Source: Planctomycetota bacterium
GTDB lineage: Bacteria; Planctomycetota; Phycisphaerae; UBA1845; PWPN01
Reading direction: 5' to 3'
Length of the DNA stretch: 58,762 nt
Assembly: GCA_029550525.1 (NCBI GenBank)
Contig: JAKPHF010000024.1
Span: forward strand, 1 to 58,762
Shown piece after piece: positions 17,380 to 25,463 of this stretch. Position numbers and translations under genes: made by a program. The first letter of the stretch is position 1; every line of letters starts with the position of its first letter. The notes beneath the pieces are model-generated. The model saw only the letters and a list, made by a program, of their open reading frames with translations. It did no database searches and was not told where the DNA came from.

Positions 17380-18870
17380 TTACGCTCCTCTCTTCGGCCC
17401 GTAGACGAAGCCAAACCCCACCGCCTGCTTGTGTGCCAACGGATCGTGTAGAGCCTCGATGGCCAGCTCGCGATGCGACGGCGGTATGACGAAGCGATCC
17501 TCGAACGTGCACAGCGAAGTCAGCCGGTAGATCTCCTCCGCCTGCTCGGCGGTGCAATCCGCCTCTTCGAGCACTCTCTGGAGGAAGGCCGGATCCACAT
17601 CCCCCACCGTCGTCGCCCGACGATAGATCCGCACGGCCTTCTGCTTGCGAAGGGCGTACCGCACCTGGCCTTCGTAACCGGCACCGAAGAGCCGGGCCAA
17701 AAAGGCCATCGGCACCCGCGACTCGTCGATGTCGTGAAAGAAATCCTTGGACACGTGTGTGACCGTCGATGCCTCCTGCGCGGCCATCACCGGCGAGAGC
17801 GGCGGCACGTAGAACAGCATGGGCAACGTGCGGAACTCGATATGCGGCGGCAGGGCCAGCTTCCAGACCTTCACGAAGGCATACACGGGCGATTGCCGAG
17901 CGGCTTCGATCACCGACTCGTGAATGCCGTTCTGCCGGGCGGCCCGGGCCACCTGTGGGTCAAACGGATCGAGAATCATCGACCGCTGAGCTTCGATCAG
18001 CTCCGCGTCGCTGCTCCGGGCGACCGACTCGATGCGTGATGCGTCATACAGCAGCACGCCCAGGTAGCGGATGCGTCCCACGCAGGAATGGAAACACGCG
18101 GGTGCCTGGCCGGTCTCCACCCGCGGGTAGCACAGGATGCACTTTTCCGATTTGCCCGTCTGCCAGTTGTAGAAAGACTTCTTGTACGGACATGCCGCCA
18201 CGCAGGCTCGCCAGCCGCGACAGCGCTTCTGGTCGATCAGCACGATGCCGTCTTCGCCCCGCTTGTACAACGCCCCCGACGGGCACGCGGCCACGCAGGC
18301 AGGATTGGTGCAGTGGTTGCAGATCCGCGGGAAGTAGAAGAACACCAGCCGTTCGATGGCGAACAGTTGCTGGCGCTGTTCGGGCGTCAGTGCGTCGAGG
18401 TTGGGATCGTTTTGTGCATACATCGGCGAGCCGCCCAGATCGTCGTCCCAGTTGGGCCCGGCCTTGATGTCGAGGTACTCGCCGGTGACCATCGAGATCG
18501 GCTTGGCCGTCGGTTGATCGGTGCCCTCCGGGGCGTTGAACAGATCGCCGTACCGGTACGTCCACGGCTCGTAGTAGTCATCCATGCTTGGCTGACGTGG
18601 ATGATGGAAGATGTTGGGCAACGCCCGAGCCTTGTCGGTGGACTTCAGCCGGACGCTTCCGTTGTGCTTTTCCCATCCGCCCGCGTATTTGCTTTGATCC
18701 TCCCAGCAAGTCGGATAGCCGGTCCCCGGCTTGGTCTCCACGTTGTTCCACCACATGTACTCAGCGCCCTTGCGGTCGGTCCACACGTTCTTGCAGGCGA
18801 TGCTGCACGTGTGACAGCCGATGCACTTGTCCAGGTGAAACACCATCGCAATCTGTGAGCGTACGTCCAC
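17380..18870 (-). CDS. narH: Respiratory nitrate reductase beta subunit
   Basis: The protein of about 496 aa carries the electron-transfer Fe-S clusters between NarI and NarG. The first set, CIGCHTCSIAC, is near the N-terminus. CNHCTNPACVAACP follows, and CRGWRACVAACPYKKSF contains the Trp that replaces a cysteine in the [3Fe-4S] site of NarH proteins. The last set is CILCYPRVETGQAPACFHSC. GTG 18870 has GGAG 8 nt upstream; another GTG two codons earlier (18876) is possible but too close to the site. It is separated from narG by 93 bp that hold a hairpin, and from narJ by 3 bp. Confidence 0.95.
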   Translation of the reverse strand: MDVRSQIAMVFHLDKCIGCHTCSIACKNVWTDRKGAEYMWWNNVETKPGTGYPTCWEDQSKYAGGWEKHNGSVRLKSTDKARALPNIFHHPRQPSMDDYYEPWTYRYGDLFNAPEGTDQPTAKPISMVTGEYLDIKAGPNWDDDLGGSPMYAQNDPNLDALTPEQRQQLFAIERLVFFYFPRICNHCTNPACVAACPSGALYKRGEDGIVLIDQKRCRGWRACVAACPYKKSFYNWQTGKSEKCILCYPRVETGQAPACFHSCVGRIRYLGVLLYDASRIESVARSSDAELIEAQRSMILDPFDPQVARAARQNGIHESVIEAARQSPVYAFVKVWKLALPPHIEFRTLPMLFYVPPLSPVMAAQEASTVTHVSKDFFHDIDESRVPMAFLARLFGAGYEGQVRYALRKQKAVRIYRRATTVGDVDPAFLQRVLEEADCTAEQAEEIYRLTSLCTFEDRFVIPPSHRELAIEALHDPLAHKQAVGFGFVYGPKRGA

Positions 18871-18938
18871 GGTCACGACTCCTTGCCGACGGCGCTGGGG
18901 CGGTCAGCGGGTTTTATTGTCTTGCAGCTCGAGGCATA

Positions 18939-18960
18939 CCGCCTGAAACCGGCGGCTTTT
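18939..18960. other. Hairpin between narG and narH
   Basis: CCGCC-N7-GGCGG (18939-18955) followed on the plus strand by CTTTTT. Only plus-strand RNA would have the U tract, so it is not a clear terminator for the nar transcript; it may be an mRNA-processing or stability hairpin just after the narG stop, or part of an antisense terminator. Confidence 0.35.
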
Positions 18961-18963
18961 TCA

Positions 18964-21900
18964 TCACCAGACGAGTTCCGGCAACTTCCGCACCAGAATG
19001 TGCGTGTCGCGGTTGCAGCCGATGGGTCCCCAATAGTTGAAATGGAACGTGAACTGCCCGTAGCCCCCCACCATCAGGTTGGGCTTGAGGCGCACCCGGG
19101 TGAGACTGTTGTGTCCGCCCGCCCGGCGGTATCCCCGCAAGGGCGACTTGGGCACCGAATACGTCCGCTCCGGCGAGTGGTACTGAATGCAGATCCCGCG
19201 CGGCAACCGAGCGCTCACCGCCGCCCGCGTGACCACCACGCCGTTGTCGTTGTGCACTTCGACCCAGTCGTTGTCGACGATCCCCAGCTCGGCTGCATCA
19301 CGGTCGTTGATCCACAACGGCTCCACGCCTCGAGACAACGTGGTCATCCGCTGGTTGTCGCCGTACGTCGAATGGATATGCCACTTGCCATGCGGCGTCA
19401 GGTAGTTGAGCATGAGCGTTCGGCCGGCGGCGCGCCCGTCGTTCGACCGCTGCGTGAACTTCAGGTCCGCGTACTGCACGGGCGACGGTTTGGGCTTGTA
19501 CGTCGGCAGATGCTCGCCGTATTGGATGTAACCCGGGTGATCCAGATAGAAGTGCTGCCGGCCGGTCAACGTCCGCCAGGGAACCAGACACTCGACGTTA
19601 TACGTGAACGGTGAGTAAGGCCGGCCTTCGGCGATCAGGCCCGACCACATGGGGCTGTTGATGAATCGCTGCGGCCGCGTCTGCAACGTGGCAAAATCCA
19701 CGCGAACACTGCGCGATTTCTCGGCCAGACGCGCCAGCGGCAGTCCGACCTTCTCCTCCATGTTCTTATATGACCGGTAGGCCAGCTCGCCGTTGGTGAC
19801 CGTGGCCAGGTGGAGAATGAGATCGCATACGTGACGGTCTTGGTCGAGCGACGGGTACACTCGCCCGCCCCAACGCACCGTCGGATGCGTCTGAAGCATC
19901 CCGTCGTACACGTCCGCAATCTCGTAATGCGTGCCGTGGGCGCCCAGCCCCTTGTCCCGAGCGAGCGGACCGAACGAAATGTACTGGTTGTACAGGTTCT
20001 TGTAGTCCCGCGTGACGATCTTCAGCGCCGGCATGGTTTTGCCGGGGATCGGCTCCACCTCGCCCTTGCGCCAATCCGCCATCGTGGGCTGCGCGATCTC
20101 GGCCGCCGAATCGTGGGCCAGCGGCGTGGCCACGATCTCACGCACCGGCTCGGGCAGATGCCGGGCGGCCAGTTCCGAAAACTTGCGGGCGATGGTGCGG
20201 AAGATGCCCCAGTCGCTCTTGGCCTCCCAGCACGGCGGTACCGCCGCCGACAGCGGATGGATGAAGCTGTGCATGTCCGTGGAGTTCAGATCATCCTTCT
20301 CGTACCACGTAGCCGCCGGCAGCACGATGTCCGAATACAACGCCGAGGTGTCCATCCGGAAGTTGAGATCCACCACCAGATCCATTTTGCCCTGCGGCGC
20401 CGGCTCGCGCCACTTCACGTCGCGAACCGAATCGGCGGCGATCTCCTCGGCAATCTCGTTGTGATGCGTCCCCAGATAATGCTTGAGGAAGTACTCGTGC
20501 CCTTTGGCGCTGGCCATCAAGGCGTTGCCTCGCCAGATGAACCACACGCGCGGCCAGTTCTCCGGCGCATCCGGATCCTCCACCGCGAAGCCCAGCTTCC
20601 GCTCGCGCAGTTGCTCCACGACGTGCCGGATGATCTCGCTTTCGTCGCGGGCCCCGGCCGCTTCGGCGTCGGCCACCACGTCGATGGGGTTGCGGTTGAA
20701 CTGCGGATAGAACGGCAGCCACCCCGAACGAACCGCCCGGGCCTGGATGTCGATATTATGCCCCTCGGCGAGCGATCCAGCCGGTTGATGGGCTGGCAGC
20801 GTGTGATAGTCGGTGAACGACTTTTCGTAGCGCCACTGATCGGTGTGCACGTAGTGCCAACTCGGTGCGTTCTGCAGCCGTGTCGCCGGGAACCAGTCCT
20901 TCGCCAACGCCACCGCCGACCACGACTCGCCCGGGGCCAACTTCTCCTGCCCCACGTAGTGAGCCAGCCCGCCGCCGTTCACGCCCACGCAGCCGCAGAA
21001 CATCAGGGCGTGAATGCCCGCACGGTACATGAGATTGGCGTGATACCAGTGATTGATGCCCGCCCCGATGATGATCGTGCACTTGCCGCCGGTCAGTTCG
21101 GCCGTCCGCCCCCACTCGCGGGCAAACTTGATCAGCACGTCGCGTCCCAGGCCCGTGTAACGTTCGGACCAGGCCGGCGTGTACGGCGCGTTTTCGTCGT
21201 CGTAATTGGCCGGATAATCTCCCTTCAGCCCGCGACTCACGCCGTACTGGGCCATGAGCAGGTCGTATACCGTCGCCACCGCCACGTGCCGGCCGTCGGC
21301 CGTCCCCACGAAGCGCACCGGCACCTCGCGAAGCAGATCCCGCGCCTCGGAGAAGTCATCGAAACGAACCGACACCACCGAGTCGTGCTTTTCCAAGAAC
21401 GTCAGCGTCGGATGGATATCCTTGCCGTCGAGGCCGTCGCGCAGGAGCAGGTTCCACTTGCCCTTCTCGCTGCCCCAGCGGAACCCCACGCTGCCCATGG
21501 GCATCTTCGGCGCATTGTGGGCCTCATCCCACATCAGGAACTTCCAGTCGCCGTTCTCCACGTCCGCATAGGCCTGGAGTCGATTGGCCCGCAGCAACTG
21601 GCCGGCCTCGTAGTGACCGTCGCGCTCGGTGAGTTCGACCAGCAGCGGCGCGTCGGTGAACCTTCGCGCGTAATCGAGGAAGTGGGCGACGGGCCGCTCG
21701 TGATGAAACTCTTTCAGCAGGACGTGGTTGACCGCCATCCACCATGCGCCGTCCTGGCCGGCGTTGATGGCCGCCCACTCGTCCGCGTATTTGGCCACTT
21801 GGTTGAAATCCGGCGAGAACACCCACATCTTCGTGCCGTTGTGCCTCGCCTCGGCGGCGAAGTGGCAGTCCGGTGTGCGGGTCATGTTCAGATTCGAGCC

Positions 21901-22626
21901 CATCACCGCCAGCAGCTTGGCGTTGTACCAGTCGGCGGATTCAGCCACGTCCGTCTGCTCGCCCCAGGTCTCGGGCGAGGCACTGGGCAGGTCGCAGTAC
22001 CAGTCGTAGAACGACAGCGAAACGCCGCCCATGAGTTGCAGCATGCGGGCACCGCTCGCGTAGCTGACCATGGACATTGCGGGAATCGGCGAGAACCCGG
22101 CGATGCGATCCGGTCCGTACGTCTTGATGGTGTGAATCAGCGATGCCGAGATGAGTTCGGTGACCGTGTCCCAGTCCGTTCGCCGCAAGCCGCCCTTTCC
22201 GCGCGCCTTCTGCCACCGCGACCGCGCCTCCGGGTTGTTGACCAGCGACGCCCACGCATCGACCGGGTCCGCGTGTTCGGCGCGAGCCTGCTTCCACAAG
22301 TCCATCAACGCCCCGCGGATGTACGGGTACTTCACTCGCAGCGGGCTGTAGAGATACCACGAATAAGAGATGCCGCGCTGACAGCCCCGCGGCTCGTACG
22401 GCGGGATGCCGTTGGCCAGGCTGGGATAGTCCAGGGCCTGCATTTCCCACGTGACGATCCCGTCTTTGACGTGAATGTTCCACGAGCAGCCGCCGGTGCA
22501 GTTCACGCCGTGCGTGCTGCGCACGACCTTGTCGTGCTGCCAGCGATTGCGATAGAACTCCTCCCACGAACGCTCCGCGGGAGATTCGATGTCCTTGATC
22601 CAGGGCAGGCTCAGACGGGCATTCAT
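18964..22626 (-). CDS. narG: Respiratory nitrate reductase alpha subunit (Mo-bisMGD)
   Basis: This 1220-aa catalytic subunit reduces nitrate to nitrite. The N-terminal FS0 cluster site is intact as H39-x3-C43-x3-C47-x34-C82 (in [14 protein letters not shown] and PRGCQRG). The segment [20 protein letters not shown] places D212 where NarG uses an Asp as protein ligand to Mo. There is no twin-arginine signal: the N-terminus resembles E. coli NarG, so the active site should face the cytoplasm. The start ATG overlaps the cytochrome c stop (ATGA). Full-length family members are about 1200-1250 aa, so it is complete. A long open frame on the opposite strand is only a codon-bias shadow. Confidence 0.97.
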   Translation of the reverse strand: MNARLSLPWIKDIESPAERSWEEFYRNRWQHDKVVRSTHGVNCTGGCSWNIHVKDGIVTWEMQALDYPSLANGIPPYEPRGCQRGISYSWYLYSPLRVKYPYIRGALMDLWKQARAEHADPVDAWASLVNNPEARSRWQKARGKGGLRRTDWDTVTELISASLIHTIKTYGPDRIAGFSPIPAMSMVSYASGARMLQLMGGVSLSFYDWYCDLPSASPETWGEQTDVAESADWYNAKLLAVMGSNLNMTRTPDCHFAAEARHNGTKMWVFSPDFNQVAKYADEWAAINAGQDGAWWMAVNHVLLKEFHHERPVAHFLDYARRFTDAPLLVELTERDGHYEAGQLLRANRLQAYADVENGDWKFLMWDEAHNAPKMPMGSVGFRWGSEKGKWNLLLRDGLDGKDIHPTLTFLEKHDSVVSVRFDDFSEARDLLREVPVRFVGTADGRHVAVATVYDLLMAQYGVSRGLKGDYPANYDDENAPYTPAWSERYTGLGRDVLIKFAREWGRTAELTGGKCTIIIGAGINHWYHANLMYRAGIHALMFCGCVGVNGGGLAHYVGQEKLAPGESWSAVALAKDWFPATRLQNAPSWHYVHTDQWRYEKSFTDYHTLPAHQPAGSLAEGHNIDIQARAVRSGWLPFYPQFNRNPIDVVADAEAAGARDESEIIRHVVEQLRERKLGFAVEDPDAPENWPRVWFIWRGNALMASAKGHEYFLKHYLGTHHNEIAEEIAADSVRDVKWREPAPQGKMDLVVDLNFRMDTSALYSDIVLPAATWYEKDDLNSTDMHSFIHPLSAAVPPCWEAKSDWGIFRTIARKFSELAARHLPEPVREIVATPLAHDSAAEIAQPTMADWRKGEVEPIPGKTMPALKIVTRDYKNLYNQYISFGPLARDKGLGAHGTHYEIADVYDGMLQTHPTVRWGGRVYPSLDQDRHVCDLILHLATVTNGELAYRSYKNMEEKVGLPLARLAEKSRSVRVDFATLQTRPQRFINSPMWSGLIAEGRPYSPFTYNVECLVPWRTLTGRQHFYLDHPGYIQYGEHLPTYKPKPSPVQYADLKFTQRSNDGRAAGRTLMLNYLTPHGKWHIHSTYGDNQRMTTLSRGVEPLWINDRDAAELGIVDNDWVEVHNDNGVVVTRAAVSARLPRGICIQYHSPERTYSVPKSPLRGYRRAGGHNSLTRVRLKPNLMVGGYGQFTFHFNYWGPIGCNRDTHILVRKLPELVW

Positions 22627-23480
22627 GCGTCACCTTGAGTACGAGTGTTCTCGACGAGCAGCGAACGAATGCCGCGCAGTCGTCCGCGCCAAATGCGGTT
22701 CATCAGCACCAGGCCGGCCACTGCCAAAGCGGTTCCGGTGATAACGAAGGCCAAGCGCCCGTGACCGGCGGCCACGGCGGCGTTGTTCCGGGCGGCCTCT
22801 TGAAGGCAAGCCACCAGGGGAAGAATTTCTTCGCTATCGATCGGGGCGCTCTTGAAAACGGCCTGCATGGTGGGCGTGGCCGGCGCGCTGAGCCATCCGC
22901 TCAGTCCCTTGCGCCCGCCCAGCCGTTCGTATGCTTTAGTCAGATCCGGCCCCAGCGTCCCGCCGCCCAACGCTCCGGCCTCTGGCAAGGCGTGACACGA
23001 CAGGCACGCCGGCCCCCGGTTCTTCAGCGGCACGTGCCCAGTGAACAATGCATGTCCCTGCTCGACGTCTGCGGGCAGGAAAGGACGATCGCTGACCTGA
23101 ACGCCCTTGAATTGCGACTGGGCCAGCGCCGATTCCGACTCGATGAGATCCACCAACGATCGAGCCACGGCATCGGTCATCCCCGGTATGGCCGGCATGA
23201 CCACGCCGCCCGCTTCACCGAGGATCTTCTTCGCGTACGCGTCGCCGCTGGCGATGACCGCCTGAGGATCGCGGATGAACTTGGCAAGCCACTCTTTGCT
23301 CTGCCGCGTGGTGACGTCCTTGAGATCGGGGCCGACCAGACGACCGCCGCCGATGGTGTGACAACTCACGCAATTCTGTTTGAAGTACGCCGCGGGATCC
23401 TGGGCGCGGGCGGAAACGGCAACGACGCCGCTGACGGCCGCCAACCATAGATGCACCGCGCACAACCCGTTGCCCCGCAT
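22623..23480 (-). CDS. Diheme membrane-bound cytochrome c (NarC-like), first nar gene
   Basis: The 285-aa protein has an N-terminal signal peptide (cut near ARA-QD, residues 25-28), two class I cytochrome c modules with haem sites CVSCH (37-41) and CLSCH (159-163), and a C-terminal TM helix at about 244-264 followed by a positively charged tail. It should be a periplasmic electron carrier tethered to the membrane. Its place directly ahead of narG, coupled by ATGA, mirrors the diheme NarC of Thermus nar operons; the functional match is inferred. ATG 23480 has GGAGG 5 nt upstream; a GTG six codons earlier is less likely. It is a candidate link between Alternative Complex III and the nitrate reductase. 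Confidence 0.85.
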   Translation of the reverse strand: MRGNGLCAVHLWLAAVSGVVAVSARAQDPAAYFKQNCVSCHTIGGGRLVGPDLKDVTTRQSKEWLAKFIRDPQAVIASGDAYAKKILGEAGGVVMPAIPGMTDAVARSLVDLIESESALAQSQFKGVQVSDRPFLPADVEQGHALFTGHVPLKNRGPACLSCHALPEAGALGGGTLGPDLTKAYERLGGRKGLSGWLSAPATPTMQAVFKSAPIDSEEILPLVACLQEAARNNAAVAAGHGRLAFVITGTALAVAGLVLMNRIWRGRLRGIRSLLVENTRTQGDA

Positions 23481-23505
23481 AACGCCTCCACGCCACACTA
23501 ATTAA

Positions 23506-23531
23506 CTAATCACATGCCGATATCTGATTAT
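23506..23531 (-). promoter_or_regulatory. Operator candidate (dyad copy 2) upstream of the nar-act operon
   Basis: On the minus strand this reads ATAATC-N14-GATTAG. It shares arms, spacing and the internal GCATG with the dyad at 24001-24026. Its near edge is 25 bp before the ATG at 23480, so a bound protein would cover the promoter or early transcript region of the operon. Confidence 0.55.
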
Positions 23532-23542
23532 GTCGCCTAATG

Positions 23543-23570
23543 AAGGCCGCCTCTTCGCGCCGGCGGCCTT
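23543..23570. terminator. Hairpin terminator candidate after the Rrf2 gene
   Basis: The perfect 9-bp stem AAGGCCGCC/GGCGGCCTT with a 10-nt loop lies 21 bp after the Rrf2 stop. The U tract is poor on both strands, so it may only attenuate read-through into the nar operon. Confidence 0.5.
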
Positions 23571-23591
23571 TGTCCCGTCAGATCCGGACCT

Positions 23592-23987
23592 TCATTCCGT
23601 CAAATCAGCCAGACTGGTACTGACCAGCAAATCGATGTACTGCTCTTTGATCACCTTCCACCGGCCGTGAAGCCGGCACGGGCTGTCATCCGAGCATGTA
23701 GGCTTTCCGAGCACACAGCCGGACCAAGGCGACAGATCCTCCACCGGATCGAGAATCTGAAATAGCGTGATTTCCGCCGGTGAGCGTCCCAATCGAAAGC
23801 CGCCGCCCAAGCCCTTTTGCGACACCACCAGCCCTTCTTCTGCGAAGCGTTGCAGCAGTTTGCCCAGATAGTTCGGCGGGGCACCGATGGTTTCCGCGAT
23901 CACATTCGCGCCCAGGAACCTGCCTTCCGGCAACTCCGCCAATGCCATCAACGCCCTCACCGCATGTCTACCCGTTTTCGAAAGCAT
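23592..23987 (-). CDS. Rrf2-family transcriptional regulator with cysteine cluster (NsrR/IscR-like)
   Basis: The 131-aa protein has the Rrf2 winged helix at the N-terminus (residues 8-70: HAVRALMALAE, then PPNYLGKLLQRF, then GLGGGFRLGR). Three cysteines, C91, C98 and C104 in CVLGKPTCSDDSPCRLH, fit the Fe-S ligand set of the family. Such regulators sense NO, iron or redox state. Its position between the nar operon and moaA, with promoters and a dyad on one side and a second dyad on the other, makes it the best candidate to control both. It cannot be told from IscR-type sensors by sequence alone. The strong promoter TTGACA-N17-TAAGAT drives it. Confidence 0.9.
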   Translation of the reverse strand: MLSKTGRHAVRALMALAELPEGRFLGANVIAETIGAPPNYLGKLLQRFAEEGLVVSQKGLGGGFRLGRSPAEITLFQILDPVEDLSPWSGCVLGKPTCSDDSPCRLHGRWKVIKEQYIDLLVSTSLADLTE

Positions 23988-23989
23988 GA

Positions 23990-24018
23990 TTGCTATTCGT
24001 ATAATCGCATGCTATAGT
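23990..24018 (+). promoter_or_regulatory. Promoter for the Moco operon (moaA)
   Basis: TTGCTA (23990-23995), 17-nt spacer, TATAGT (24013-24018). Both hexamers match sigma-70 consensus at 4-5 of 6 bases. Transcription would start near 24025, about 57 nt before moaA. The dyad 24001-24026 covers the -10 and start point. Confidence 0.6.
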
Positions 24019-24026
24019 GTGATTAT
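24001..24026. promoter_or_regulatory. Operator candidate (dyad copy 1) between Rrf2 gene and moaA
   Basis: ATAATC-N14-GATTAT, a 26-bp dyad overlapping the -10 of both divergent promoters. Its reverse complement shares ATAATCANA and GCATG-N-GATTA with the copy at 23506-23531. A repressor bound here could silence both directions at once. Confidence 0.6.
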
Positions 24027-24053
24027 CTTAAACCGAAACTTGTAGGTTGTCAA
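24025..24053 (-). promoter_or_regulatory. Promoter for the Rrf2 regulator
   Basis: On the minus strand TTGACA (24048-24053), 17-nt spacer, TAAGAT (24025-24030). The -35 is perfect. It is back-to-back with the moaA promoter, and both -10 regions touch the dyad at 24001-24026. Confidence 0.6.
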
Positions 24054-24081
24054 TTCAAATTTGCCGCCCGGAGTGCCAGGA

Positions 24082-25056
24082 ATGCTGAGCGACGCAAGTG
24101 GTCGAAAGATCGAGTACTTACGACTCTCGCTCACGTCGGAATGTCCGCTGCGGTGCATATATTGCCGTCCTGGCCCCGCGGGTGAACGACCACAGGACGA
24201 CCACCCGCTGCGTCCGGTGGAAATCGAGTCGCTCGTGCGATACCTGGCCGAACGCCACGGCCTGCACAAGGTTCGGCTCACCGGCGGAGACCCCACCAGC
24301 CGTCCCGATCTCACCGAAATCATCGAGCGCATCGCCGCCATTCCGGGCATCCACGACCTCAGCATGACAACCCACGGCCTTACGCTAGCCCGCAAAGCGC
24401 GCGAATACAAGAAGGCCGGCCTGCACCGAGTCAACGTCAGCCTCGACACCCTGGACGTCAAGCAGTTCCAACGCATCACCGGCAGCGACGGCCTCGAGTG
24501 CGTTCTGGCCGGCATCCATGCTGCTCAGGAGTTCGCCCTTCACCCCGTTCGCATCAACACCGTGGTCGTACGGGGCGAAAACGACGACCAACTGGTCGCA
24601 CTCCTGCAGTTCGCCGCTCGCCACATCCTCGAGATTCGATTCATCGAACTGATGCCCATGGGGCCGCTGGCCGCCTCCTGGCACGATCGCGCGGTTTCCG
24701 AATCCCAGATGCGCGAGCGTCTGGCCCCCATCGTCCAATCGTGGCATGCCTTGCCGCGAAAGTCGGATTCCGCCCAACGATACCGGGTGATCCTGGATGA
24801 CGGAACCATGGTCTGCGTTGGGTTTATCTCAGCCATGACCGGATGTTTCTGCGAGGATTGCAACCGGATCCGAGTTACTTCCGACGGCTCGATCTATCCG
24901 TGCCTCATGGACCGGCCCCGCGGGAATCTAATGTCCGCACTTCGTCCCCGCTTCGAGCCCGACCAGCTGGAAGCGGCTCTCGCAACCGCCCTGAGCGGCA
25001 AACAACTTCGGCATCCAGCCGCCGGCGTCGCTGTTATGACTCAGATTGGAGGATGA
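24082..25056 (+). CDS. moaA: GTP 3',8-cyclase MoaA (molybdenum cofactor step 1)
   Basis: The 324-aa radical SAM enzyme converts GTP to cyclic dehydro-GTP, the first step to precursor Z. The radical-SAM cluster is CPLRCIYC (C21, C25, C28). The second, substrate-binding cluster is C257, C260 and C274 (CxxCx13C). The chain ends with the GG dipeptide that MoaA needs for activity. ATG 24082 has GGAG 8 nt upstream; an in-frame TTG at 24061 would add residues not typical of the family, whose start fits SDASGRKIEYLRLS. The stop TGA touches the next gene. It opens the plus-strand Moco operon, divergent from the Rrf2 gene. Confidence 0.95.
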   Translation: MLSDASGRKIEYLRLSLTSECPLRCIYCRPGPAGERPQDDHPLRPVEIESLVRYLAERHGLHKVRLTGGDPTSRPDLTEIIERIAAIPGIHDLSMTTHGLTLARKAREYKKAGLHRVNVSLDTLDVKQFQRITGSDGLECVLAGIHAAQEFALHPVRINTVVVRGENDDQLVALLQFAARHILEIRFIELMPMGPLAASWHDRAVSESQMRERLAPIVQSWHALPRKSDSAQRYRVILDDGTMVCVGFISAMTGCFCEDCNRIRVTSDGSIYPCLMDRPRGNLMSALRPRFEPDQLEAALATALSGKQLRHPAAGVAVMTQIGG

Positions 25057-25058
25057 CC

Positions 25059-25445
25059 ATGTCCGCTCGTGAAACCAACCCCGGCACAGACAACCAGAAA
25101 GACAAGCAGAAGCTCCCGGGAGTGTTCAAAGCTTTCGTGGAAAAGTACCCCGCTCTTGCCGAAGCCCACGAAGAGGTGGCCCAGACGGTCGATGCTATCG
25201 GCCCGCTCGACCGGCGGGTCTGCCAGTTGATTAAGATCGGTATCGCGATGGGCGCCGGCCTGGAGTCGGCCACTCGCAGTCACGTGCGCCGAGCATGCGA
25301 AGCCGGAGCCACGCAGGAGGAGATCGAACAGGCCATTCTCCTGGGCATGAACACTGTCGGTTTTCCGCGCACCGTGGCCGCCTGGAGTTGGGCCCAGATG
25401 CAGTTCGAACGCGATCGCCAGGAACGTAGCCCCGCTACAGCCTGA
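25059..25445 (+). CDS. Carboxymuconolactone-decarboxylase/AhpD-like protein
   Basis: The 128-aa helical protein has the CMD core RRVCQLIKIGIAMGAGLES, then TRSHVRRACEAGATQEEI and a C-terminal VGFPRTVAAWSWAQ. The redox CxxC pair of AhpD is absent: its place reads ESATRSH, leaving only the His and single cysteines. It is therefore not a peroxidase of the AhpD type; the actual reaction is unknown. ATG 25059 is preferred, with GGAGG 6 nt upstream; an ATG at 25053 overlapping the moaA stop lies too near that site. Its place inside a Moco operon suggests a role in cofactor synthesis or in its redox protection, but this is inference. Confidence 0.75.
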   Translation: MSARETNPGTDNQKDKQKLPGVFKAFVEKYPALAEAHEEVAQTVDAIGPLDRRVCQLIKIGIAMGAGLESATRSHVRRACEAGATQEEIEQAILLGMNTVGFPRTVAAWSWAQMQFERDRQERSPATA

Positions 25446-25463
25446 CTCGTTGGGAGCCATAGT

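Noticed and set aside
18939..18960. Hairpin as terminator of the nar transcript
   Set aside because: The T run is on the plus-strand side only, while the nar operon runs minus; kept as a hairpin without terminator call.
19810..22638. A 942-codon open frame on the plus strand opposite narG
   Set aside because: It mirrors narG codon use in GC-rich DNA, has no recognisable domain and no ribosome-binding site; narG is certain on the other strand.
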